Assembly (NCBI GenBank): GCA_964398855.1
Contig: CAYNOQ010000047.1
Span: 1 to 18,651 of the forward strand
DNA: 18,651 nt
Direction: 5' to 3'
From: Mariniphaga sp964398855
GTDB lineage: Bacteria; Bacteroidota; Bacteroidia; Bacteroidales; Prolixibacteraceae
How positions within the stretch are numbered: the first letter of the stretch is position 1; each line of letters starts with the position of its first letter. The notes beneath the pieces were generated by a model. The model made no database searches, was not told the DNA's origin, and was given only the letters and a program-made list of their open reading frames with translations. Both the position numbers and the translations under genes were made by a program. This document shows, piece by piece, positions 1 through 6,737 of this stretch.

Positions 1-254
1 TGAAATTCATGGTGCATATTTCCCGACAAACTGATGTAGTTCTGCCTAACGGGTAAGCCTGTTGATTTATCCTGAAGCATGTAACAATTAACAAAAGCAT
101 TGCTTTTTTCAAATCAATTCGATATAATTGTAATTATCTTATTTTTCAGGACACTCATATAAAATATTAAAGTACAAAGCATAAAAAACCAAAGCACTGA
201 ACAGGTGTTCTCTAAGGTAAATGAATAGTAACAAATCGGTAAAAATTAAAAAAA
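1..254. other. Left-edge region without a supportable gene
   Basis: No convincing coding region is visible. On the plus strand a frame open from the window edge ends at TAA 54-56 after about 17 residues, so the tail of a gene lying to the left is possible but cannot be identified. The rest is AT-rich, with A runs just before the next ATG, as expected of an upstream region. A minus-strand open frame over 139-600 is a shadow of the CD225 gene: it is rich in Arg, Gln and Ser and has no recognisable domain. Confidence 0.4.
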
Positions 255-572
255 ATGGATGAACTTTCTGTACAACAACCACTGGAAACTCAGCAGTTTC
301 CGCCGAACAACTACCTTGTTTGGGCAATTTTGACAACAATTTTTTGTTGTCTTCCTTTCGGAATTGTATCCATCGTTTATGCAGCTCAGGTGAATTCAAA
401 ATGGATGATGGGCGATTATGACGGTGCGCGGGCTTCCAGTAAAAACGCAAAGCTCTGGGCATGGATTTCCTTTGGCATTGCCATCGCTCTCTCATTGATC
501 TGGGTTGCATTGATCGTTTTTGGTGTGATTGCCGGAATTGGCGCCGGAATTTTTGAAGGATTGTCCGTTTGA
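255..572 (+). CDS. CD225/dispanin family small membrane protein
   Basis: This 105-residue protein has a short Gln/Pro-rich N-terminal tail (about 1-18), a first hydrophobic segment (about 20-43) containing the motif TIFCCLPFGIVSIVYA, a short polar loop with GDYDGA, and a second hydrophobic segment (about 67-98). That layout and motif are those of the CD225/dispanin family, which also includes the vertebrate IFITM proteins. Bacterial members have no established biochemical function. The start is ATG 255 after an A-rich leader; no Shine-Dalgarno is visible, which is normal in Bacteroidota. It is followed 68 bases later, on the same strand, by a DUF2752 gene. From family knowledge these two families often sit together, so they may act together at the membrane, but that role is inference. 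Confidence 0.85.
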   Translation: MDELSVQQPLETQQFPPNNYLVWAILTTIFCCLPFGIVSIVYAAQVNSKWMMGDYDGARASSKNAKLWAWISFGIAIALSLIWVALIVFGVIAGIGAGIFEGLSV

Positions 573-640
573 GAACAGTGGTTTTTTGAGACAGTGCCAT
601 CCCTCAACCGACTGTTTCACCAATCAATTTGATTTAGAAG

Positions 641-1039
641 ATGAAAAGTTTCAGAAGAGGGGGATTGCTGGCAGCTCTTTTTTTGCTGGCAATTCTCTTT
701 TTTGTGCTTGACCCCGAAAAACATATTATCTTCCCCCGATGTGTTTTTTATTCCCTTTCGGGATGGTATTGTCCGGGATGCGGCTCCCAGCGTGCCGTTC
801 ACAGCTTGCTTCATCTCAATTTTGCAGGCGTAGTTCAAAATAATTTTCTTTTTTTGCCGGCGCTGGCAGCTATTTTATATCATTACCTGCATCCGGTTTT
901 CAACCGTTGGTTTGGCTGGCGGTTGCCCAATATTTTTTATATGAAACAGACACCCTGGATAATTTTTGCTATTGTTATGTTATTCTGGGTATTAAGAAAT
1001 CTTTCGTTTTTCCCTTTTTCGATATTGGCTCCCGGATAA
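641..1039 (+). CDS. DUF2752 family membrane protein
   Basis: This 132-residue protein has an N-terminal hydrophobic segment (about 8-23), a Cys at 34, and then the diagnostic DUF2752 motif GWYCPGCGSQRA (about 41-52), with Cys44 and Cys47 in a CPGCG knuckle, followed by two further hydrophobic stretches (about 70-87 and 106-128). The paired cysteines suggest metal or redox chemistry near the membrane face, but no function is established for the family. It lies downstream of the CD225 gene in the same orientation and is probably co-transcribed. Its stop is 27 bases from the stop of the convergent permease gene, and no terminator hairpin is evident in that short space. Confidence 0.85.
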   Translation: MKSFRRGGLLAALFLLAILFFVLDPEKHIIFPRCVFYSLSGWYCPGCGSQRAVHSLLHLNFAGVVQNNFLFLPALAAILYHYLHPVFNRWFGWRLPNIFYMKQTPWIIFAIVMLFWVLRNLSFFPFSILAPG

Positions 1040-1066
1040 TCTGAGTATTTTCAAAAAATCGAAATT

Positions 1067-2350
1067 TCACTCTCCATTCTTCATCCCAAATTTCGGATTG
1101 TAGCGCAGAAAGTTGATAATCACAAAACCCGGAATTGTGCAGATCATCACCCAGATAAAGAATAGTTTATAGCCAATCTGCTCCTGAATCCAACCGCTGA
1201 CCATTCCCGGAAGCATCATTCCCAATGCCATAAATCCGGTGCAAAGCGCATAGTGCGCTGTTTTATGTTCGCCATCGGAAATGTAAATCAGATAGAGCAT
1301 AAAAGCGGTGAACCCAAAGCCGTAGCCAAACTGCTCTATAACCACTGCCGAGGCGATTACCCACAGATTTTCGGGTTGCGCAAAAGCTAAGAAAACATAC
1401 GTGAGGTTGGGCAGATTCATTGCCAGAACCATGGGAAACATCCAGTATTTCAGCCCTTTGCGGGAAACGGCTATGCCACCTAAAATTCCGCCGATGGTCA
1501 GGGCAATCATGCCGGCAGTTCCGTAAATGATGCCGATATTGCTTGTTGAAAGTCCAAGTCCGCCAAGTTCGGGTTTATCTAACAGAAACGGCGAAGCCAG
1601 TTTCAGCAATTGCGCTTCGCCGAGCCGGAAAACCAAAATGAAAACTAACGACAAAACAATGCCCTTCTTTTGAAAAAAAGTTACAAAAGTCTCCATAAAA
1701 CCGGCAAGCACTTCTTTGAGTGATTTCGCATCCCGCTTCACATCGGAAGCCGGATAGGGAAGAATGAACAGATGCCAGATGAAAAATGCAATGAAAAGCG
1801 CCGCAAAAACAAAAAAGGTGATGCTCCATGCCCACTGGTTATTGTCTCCGGCTATTTTCTCCAGTTTCCCTGCCAGAATCACCAACGGACCTTGCCCGGC
1901 AAGCATGGCAAACCGGTAGAAAGTGTTTCGGATGCCCACAAAGAATGCCTGATCGTGTTTGGAAAGCCCCAACATATAAAAGCCGTCGGCGGCAATATCA
2001 TGGGTGGCTGAGCTGAATGCCATCAGCCAGAAAAAAGCCAGCGTGTATTGAAAAAAGCGCGATGCCGGCAGGGTAAAAGCAACTCCCGCTAGCGCAGCGC
2101 CCACTACTAACTGCATGACAACTATCCAGTAGCGTTTGGTTTTGAGAATTTCCACAACCGGGCTCCAAAGCGGTTTAATCACCCACGGCAGGTAGAGCCA
2201 GCTGGTATAAAGCGCAATTTCGGTGTTGGAAATTTCAAGCCGTTTATACATGATGACCGAAACGGTCATTACAAAAACATAGGGCAGCCCTTCAGCAAAA
2301 TAGAGCGTGGGAATCCATGCCCAGGGATTTCTTGTAGCCGGTTTTGTCAT
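1067..2350 (-). CDS. ampG: AmpG-like MFS muropeptide permease
   Basis: The 427-residue protein is hydrophobic throughout and fits about 12 transmembrane helices. It starts NPWAWIPTLYFAEGLPY and contains SWLYLPWVIKPLWSP and SSATHDIAADGFYM, which I recognise as the AmpG/acetyl-CoA-transporter-like branch of the major facilitator superfamily. Characterised AmpG imports anhydro-GlcNAc-MurNAc peptides released from peptidoglycan into the cytoplasm. E. coli AmpG is longer (two extra C-terminal helices); the shorter form is usual for Bacteroidota. The ATG overlaps the deacetylase stop by four bases (ATGA), a sign of translational coupling. Its neighbours (secreted deacetylase, SpoIID-type enzyme) agree with a peptidoglycan fragment substrate, but the substrate is inferred from family and context. 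Confidence 0.85.
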   Translation of the reverse strand: MTKPATRNPWAWIPTLYFAEGLPYVFVMTVSVIMYKRLEISNTEIALYTSWLYLPWVIKPLWSPVVEILKTKRYWIVVMQLVVGAALAGVAFTLPASRFFQYTLAFFWLMAFSSATHDIAADGFYMLGLSKHDQAFFVGIRNTFYRFAMLAGQGPLVILAGKLEKIAGDNNQWAWSITFFVFAALFIAFFIWHLFILPYPASDVKRDAKSLKEVLAGFMETFVTFFQKKGIVLSLVFILVFRLGEAQLLKLASPFLLDKPELGGLGLSTSNIGIIYGTAGMIALTIGGILGGIAVSRKGLKYWMFPMVLAMNLPNLTYVFLAFAQPENLWVIASAVVIEQFGYGFGFTAFMLYLIYISDGEHKTAHYALCTGFMALGMMLPGMVSGWIQEQIGYKLFFIWVMICTIPGFVIINFLRYNPKFGMKNGE

Positions 2351-3138
2351 AAATCCTGTTTTAATGATTTGAACCGGTAGCCTTTGGATGTGAAATGACG
2401 TACCATATCTTCCAGCAGCCGGTAAAATTTGTCTGTCCGTGCGGGAGCAGTGCCCGGATGAATGAGCAAAATTGCGCCGTTCAATCCGTTAGGGCGCTCC
2501 TTTTCAAATTGAAGCAATCCCAAATATAATTTCAGGGATGATCTGTAATTTTCCATTTCGGGAGTGGTGTAGTCGGCATTGGTTCCGGTTCCCGGCGTGA
2601 AATTTATCACATCAAATCCCAACTTTCGGCTCCACTCCACGATTTGCCGGTTATACCATTCATAGGGTGGCATGAAAAAAGGGACTTTTTCAGATTGAAT
2701 TCCGAATTTTTCCAATTCTGCCAGATTATTTTTCAGGTCATCTTCAAATTCAGCAAATGAAAGCAGCGTGGAATCTCTTTTTTGCCAGTCGCAATAGAGC
2801 AAATGCCTGTCTGAATGCGGACCGATGTAATGTCCCTGCTCCACTATCTTTCTGATAATGTCCTGAAATTCAGAATTTCTGAGAAAATTACCCGTAAAGA
2901 AGAAAGAACCTTTGATTTTGTGCTTTTCCAGAGTTTGCAAAATGTGCTCGCCGCCTTCAAAATAGGAATCTGCCGTGAAAACCGGATAGACGTTTTTCTC
3001 ATTGGGATTTATTCGGATAATTGCTCCGAAATCGTCCTTTTCGGGGTTGATCAGATTCTCCCTGTTTTGAGCTTTGACAGCCATTGAAAACAGCAAACTG
3101 AGAGTCAGAAAAATTGTATATCCCGGATTAATTTTCAC
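2347..3138 (-). CDS. Secreted polysaccharide deacetylase (NodB-like, CE4 family)
   Basis: This 263-residue protein has a signal peptide (residues 1 to about 24, hydrophobic core FLTLSLLFSMAV, then KAQ) and a NodB-homology domain. Motif 1 is FTADSY (about 54-59), motif 2 is the metal-binding HSDRH (about 109-113), motif 3 is PPYEWYN, and the C-terminal part carries LIHPGTAP. CE4 enzymes are metal-dependent and remove acetyl groups from GlcNAc or MurNAc polymers, here presumably in the periplasm. Two positions depart from the textbook family: TxDD reads TADS, so the second Asp (a usual metal ligand) is Ser, and the usual RPPY reads MPPY. It may therefore be altered in metal use or substrate. 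It overlaps ampG by four bases and lies 204 bases after the FolK-SpoIID gene. Confidence 0.85.
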   Translation of the reverse strand: MKINPGYTIFLTLSLLFSMAVKAQNRENLINPEKDDFGAIIRINPNEKNVYPVFTADSYFEGGEHILQTLEKHKIKGSFFFTGNFLRNSEFQDIIRKIVEQGHYIGPHSDRHLLYCDWQKRDSTLLSFAEFEDDLKNNLAELEKFGIQSEKVPFFMPPYEWYNRQIVEWSRKLGFDVINFTPGTGTNADYTTPEMENYRSSLKLYLGLLQFEKERPNGLNGAILLIHPGTAPARTDKFYRLLEDMVRHFTSKGYRFKSLKQDL

Positions 3139-3216
3139 ACTTGCAATTTAAAAATTAATTCTTTGGGGCTGCTCCGAAAAGTGAAAAATTTAGAGATGTT
3201 ACAAAGTTGCCAAATC

Positions 3217-3234
3217 CTGCCGACAGTCAGGCAG
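3217..3234. repeat. Short inverted repeat between folK-spoIID and the deacetylase gene
   Basis: CTGCC (3217-3221) and GGCAG (3230-3234) are reverse complements, and the inner GAC/GTC can also pair with one bulged base, giving a nearly perfect hairpin in an otherwise AT-rich 204-base spacer. No T run follows on either strand, so it is not a classical intrinsic terminator. It could be a small dispersed palindrome or a processing site in the left-facing transcript. Confidence 0.4.
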
Positions 3235-3342
3235 ATACAAAATTCCACAAAACTGACAGTAAGTATCAAAATTTTTGGTGATTTGCCTGTTTTTGTGCTG
3301 AAAAATTCTTTCCGAAACGAATTCATTATTTTCTCGGATTTT

Positions 3343-5172
3343 TCAATCATAGCTCTTTTTCAGTTTTGCACCTTTAAAATAGTGGTTCAGAATTTCAGCA
3401 TAAGAAAATCCTTTTTCACCCATCACAGCGGCGCCAATCTGGCAAAGCCCGACACCATGCCCCCAGCCTGAACCGGTGAGAACAAACTTTTGCGGAATAT
3501 CATCAATCATTTCGGGATATTCCACCACAAATGCAGAGCTGTATAAATGTGACTCTGACAGCCATTTTCTGATTTCCAACTCCTTGCCGACGATCACTGT
3601 CCGCTTTGTACCGTGAATTTTTAACCGGATAATTCTTGCCGAATCTCCCCGTTCAAGCGGTTCCAGTTTCAAAATGGCGCCAAAATCAATTCCCGACTTT
3701 TCCCGGATCAGATTCGTCAGCTCCTGCTGTGTATATTCAACTTTCCAACGAAAAAATGAAATGGTTTTCTGGTCAAAATCGGGAAGAATTTGCCCTAAAA
3801 CTTCAGGGTTCGTAGTGTTGCAAAAAACCGGCGGATTGTTGAGAATCCACTGTTCGGCTTCACTTTCACTTTGCAGGTTGGGCAATGTTTCAGGATTGGA
3901 ATCCGAATCATACACTTTAGTCAGATAGCCGTGGTGCACCGGCTCCCAGACATTCTCAAAACTTTCGGAAATGCCGCCGCAGCATTTTGAAAAACGCGTG
4001 TCGCAGATTTTTCCATTATGGAAAAGCGCTTCACCAAACGTTTCTTCCACAGCCTTTACCGCTTTTTCAGAAAAAATCTTTGTGATTCCCTGGTATCGCT
4101 GGCAGTGATCATCGGCACAAACATCAAACAGGGAGTGGTCTTCGCGGTCATACCAGCGGATGATTTCATCTTTGATTTCACGGGTGGTTTGATAAATTCC
4201 GCCGCCGGCTTTCAGCGATTTTGTCTTTTCCATTTGCGCTAACAGCCAGCTTCGGGAAATCACCGCATGGGCTTTCAGGAATTCAAGCGAAGCCGAAGCG
4301 TTCATTTCCGAAGAAATGACACTTTTCAGGTACTCTTCCATCTCAATGCTGTTGATGGCAAGAACTTTACCTTCATCGGGAATTAGTTTTAAAGTTCCCC
4401 GAAAGCGCTGATTTTCATCCTGCTCCCAATGAAAACCAATGCCGATGGTTACATCTTTCAGTTCAAAAAAAGAATTTTTGCCCGGCACCAGCAAAATGGT
4501 ATTTCCTATATGCTTTTCTCCCAGTTCTGAAATTATCGAAATTTGATTTTTTTCTACAGTGGCGATATATTCACCGGCTGAAAATCGCTTATTATTATTC
4601 CAAAAATCACTGCTCAGAAAAAAGCGAAGCTCTTTTCGGGAGACAATTCCAACATCAATTTTTGGCTGTTTATTTCTGTTTTCCATCGGTTTAAGTTTTC
4701 GGATAAAAGATTTGTCAGGGCACTCATCAAGCAGCTGCCGGGTAGTTTTTTTCAAAACCGGATGCACAAAACCGGGAGCGATTTCAGTTAGCGGCGCCAG
4801 CACAAAAAGGCGCTTTTCAATGTGTGGATGGGGAATAATCAGGTTTTCCGTGCTTAAAATCAGATCATTGTAAAATAAAATGTCAATATCCATTTCGCGT
4901 GACAGGTATTTTCCGCTTTCACGGACACGCCCGAACTGCTCTTCAATCCGGTGAATTTCAGTCAGTAATTCGTCCGGAGTCAAATCTGCTTCAATGCACA
5001 AAACCTGATTCCAGAAGTTCTCTTCGGCTTCAAATCTCCACGGTTCTGTTTCGTAAACAGAAGATTCAGCGGTAATTTTGCCTAAGCTTTTTTCGATGGC
5101 AATATGAACGTTTTCAAAATTTAGCTGCCTGTTTCCGCTATTTCCACCAATTCCCAGAAAGACCTGACACAT
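3343..5172 (-). CDS. folK: FolK (HPPK) - SpoIID/LytB domain fusion protein
   Basis: This 609-residue reading frame joins two complete proteins. Residues 1-162 are 6-hydroxymethyl-dihydropterin pyrophosphokinase of the folate pathway: GIGGNSGNR near the start, SSVYETEPW, GRVRESGKY, the magnesium-binding DIDIL, IPHPHIEKR and FVLAPLTEIAP, at the usual length of about 160. Residues 163-609 are a SpoIID/LytB domain: EEYLKSVISSEM with the likely catalytic Glu289, LKAHAVISRSW, and the C-terminal GSGWGHGVGLCQIGAAVM. SpoIID enzymes are lytic transglycosylases that cut denuded glycan strands. The SpoIID half begins at an in-frame ATG (4684-4686) and has no signal peptide, so it would be cytoplasmic. 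One extra A in the A4 run just before that ATG (4696-4699) would end FolK at TAA and leave SpoIID as its own gene, so the fusion hangs on a single base. Identities of both domains are secure; the fusion is less so. Confidence 0.85.
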   Translation of the reverse strand: MCQVFLGIGGNSGNRQLNFENVHIAIEKSLGKITAESSVYETEPWRFEAEENFWNQVLCIEADLTPDELLTEIHRIEEQFGRVRESGKYLSREMDIDILFYNDLILSTENLIIPHPHIEKRLFVLAPLTEIAPGFVHPVLKKTTRQLLDECPDKSFIRKLKPMENRNKQPKIDVGIVSRKELRFFLSSDFWNNNKRFSAGEYIATVEKNQISIISELGEKHIGNTILLVPGKNSFFELKDVTIGIGFHWEQDENQRFRGTLKLIPDEGKVLAINSIEMEEYLKSVISSEMNASASLEFLKAHAVISRSWLLAQMEKTKSLKAGGGIYQTTREIKDEIIRWYDREDHSLFDVCADDHCQRYQGITKIFSEKAVKAVEETFGEALFHNGKICDTRFSKCCGGISESFENVWEPVHHGYLTKVYDSDSNPETLPNLQSESEAEQWILNNPPVFCNTTNPEVLGQILPDFDQKTISFFRWKVEYTQQELTNLIREKSGIDFGAILKLEPLERGDSARIIRLKIHGTKRTVIVGKELEIRKWLSESHLYSSAFVVEYPEMIDDIPQKFVLTGSGWGHGVGLCQIGAAVMGEKGFSYAEILNHYFKGAKLKKSYD

Positions 5173-5342
5173 AGATTTGTATATTTGTAATTATTTTGAA
5201 TACCAACTCAATTTGAAAATAAAAACATCTAAAATAAGAATTCATTGTCTATGAAACGAACACGGCGGGAAATATTTTGTAGGAACAGGATTAAATCCGT
5301 GCCGTTTCCAAATTTTCATTCAACACAATAAATTTCAACGGT

Positions 5343-6413
5343 ATGAAACAGATATTGATTTCCCTTTCGGCTCTCATTTTTTCCGGCTTAATGTTTACGG
5401 CTTCCTGCACGGCGCAGAAACAGCCGAAAGATGCCGCACCCAAAGTTACTTTCAGTGAAAACCATTCACAAAACAAAATCGACGTGCTGGTTGACGGGAA
5501 GTTATTCACCACCTATCAGTGGGCCGATAATGTTTGCAAGCCGATACTCTATCCCGTTTTGACTTCGGGCGGAACGGCTGTTACCCGCGGTTTTCCCATT
5601 CAGCCCATACCGGGCGAGCAGGTTGACCATCCACATCAGGTGGGCATGTGGCTCACTTACGGGAATGTGAATGGATACGATTTTTGGGGAAACGGCTCAA
5701 AAGGTTTGGGAACGAAAAATGAAAACGGAGGCGTTATCAGCCATATCAAAACGGAAAAAGTTTCGGAAGGAGACGGTGAAGGTGTGCTGGTTACTTCTTC
5801 GGAATGGATTGGTGCCGGCGGAGAAACGCTGTTGAAGGAGCATACGGAATTTCATTTTATTGCTGATGGCGCTTTGCGGCTGATTGACCGGATTACAACG
5901 CTCACGGCAGTTGCGGAATCGGTTTCAATGCCTGACACCAAAGAGGGAATGTTTGGCATTCGGGTGGCGCGGCAGTTGGAATTGCCGTCAAAAGGGAATG
6001 TAACGCTTTACAGTGCAAACGGCGAGCATGAAAAAGTGGCTGCTGCAACCCGGGAGGATGTCAGCGGAAATTACCTGAGCAGCGAGGGCATTACCGGCGA
6101 TGACGTGTGGAGCAGCCGTGCCAAATGGATGGATTTATACGGAAACATTGGCAATGAGAAAATTTCATTAGTGATTTGCGATCATCCAAAAAATATCAAT
6201 TATCCAACCTACTGGCACGCACGCGGCTATGGGCTGTTTGCCGCCAATCCGCTGGGAGTGCACGATTTCACCAAAGGCGAAAAGAGCAATGATTTATCGC
6301 TTTCAGCCGGACAGTCGGTTACATTCAGATACCGGGTGATTGTCAGTTCGGGCATGCATCTCACACCGGATGAAATCAATGCGCTGACAGATGATTTTGC
6401 CGGAAAATATTAG
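5343..6413 (+). CDS. DUF6807 (PmoA-like) family lipoprotein
   Basis: The 356-residue protein starts with a lipoprotein signal peptide whose lipobox TASC puts the lipidated Cys at residue 22, followed by a short linker and one large domain. Recognisable motifs are DHPHQVGMWLTYGNVNGYDFWG (about 97-118, His-rich), KEGMFGIRVA in the middle, and HPKNINYPTYWHARGYGLFAANPLG near the C-terminus. These are typical of DUF6807, also labelled PmoA family, common in Bacteroidota genomes near sugar-utilisation genes. No reaction is established that I know of; the conserved His and Trp residues would suit carbohydrate binding or hydrolysis, which is a guess. It is divergent from folK (170-base spacer) and followed by a 324-base spacer, so it is probably a single-gene unit. 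Confidence 0.8.
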   Translation: MKQILISLSALIFSGLMFTASCTAQKQPKDAAPKVTFSENHSQNKIDVLVDGKLFTTYQWADNVCKPILYPVLTSGGTAVTRGFPIQPIPGEQVDHPHQVGMWLTYGNVNGYDFWGNGSKGLGTKNENGGVISHIKTEKVSEGDGEGVLVTSSEWIGAGGETLLKEHTEFHFIADGALRLIDRITTLTAVAESVSMPDTKEGMFGIRVARQLELPSKGNVTLYSANGEHEKVAAATREDVSGNYLSSEGITGDDVWSSRAKWMDLYGNIGNEKISLVICDHPKNINYPTYWHARGYGLFAANPLGVHDFTKGEKSNDLSLSAGQSVTFRYRVIVSSGMHLTPDEINALTDDFAGKY

Positions 6414-6737
6414 TTGTGGAAACAGTTTTAAAGCGAAAACATAAAAAATCTGTAATGTTTTTTTGATTATGGTTACTAATGAATATCGGATATTGATGGA
6501 GATTTTACTGTGATTAGGTAGAGATTGGAGATAGAGTAGTGAGTAGTGAGAAATGAGTAGTGAGAGAGTTATATCGAAGCAGGAAGCAGACTTGTTAGCG
6601 TGCGAAGCACCTGACAACGTCGGATAAGAAAGTGATTAGGTTGAGATTAAGTGGGGATTAATTGTTCTGGAGTTTTTTGTCTTAATACTTAATACTAATA
6701 GTCTTGTGTCTAAAATATAAATATAAAATAAATTGAA
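6414..6737. repeat. Intergenic spacer with short degenerate repeats
   Basis: No gene is seen. The spacer holds three GAGTAGT units (6534-6540, 6541-6547, 6555-6561) inside a purine-rich GAG/TAG stretch, and a 17-base element starting GTGATTAGG at 6510-6526 that recurs at 6632-6648 with one mismatch. Such GA-rich low-complexity text is common between Bacteroidota genes and may be slippage-derived. The last 60 bases hold the sppA promoter. Confidence 0.5.
6676..6706 (+). promoter_or_regulatory. Predicted Bacteroidota-type sigma-ABfr promoter for sppA
   Basis: TTTG at 6676-6679 (-33 element) is followed after exactly 19 bases by TAGTCTTG at 6699-6706, one mismatch from the -7 consensus TAnnTTTG. 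Transcription would start near 6712, about 25 bases before the sppA ATG. The spacing and matches are seen in the sequence; activity is inferred from the known Bacteroides and Flavobacterium consensus. Confidence 0.55.

Noticed and set aside
139..600. 153-residue minus-strand open frame opposite the CD225 gene
   Set aside because: It is the antisense shadow of a recognisable family protein and has no domain of its own.
3135..3350. 71-residue minus-strand open frame between the deacetylase and folK-spoIID, overlapping both ends
   Set aside because: No recognisable domain, no start signal, and an unusual composition; the overlap with real genes at both ends seems to be chance in an AT-rich spacer.
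6600..6610. GTGC-GAA-GCAC hairpin after the DUF6807 gene as a terminator
   Set aside because: The stem is only four perfect pairs with poor extension, there is no T run, and it lies about 190 bases after the stop.
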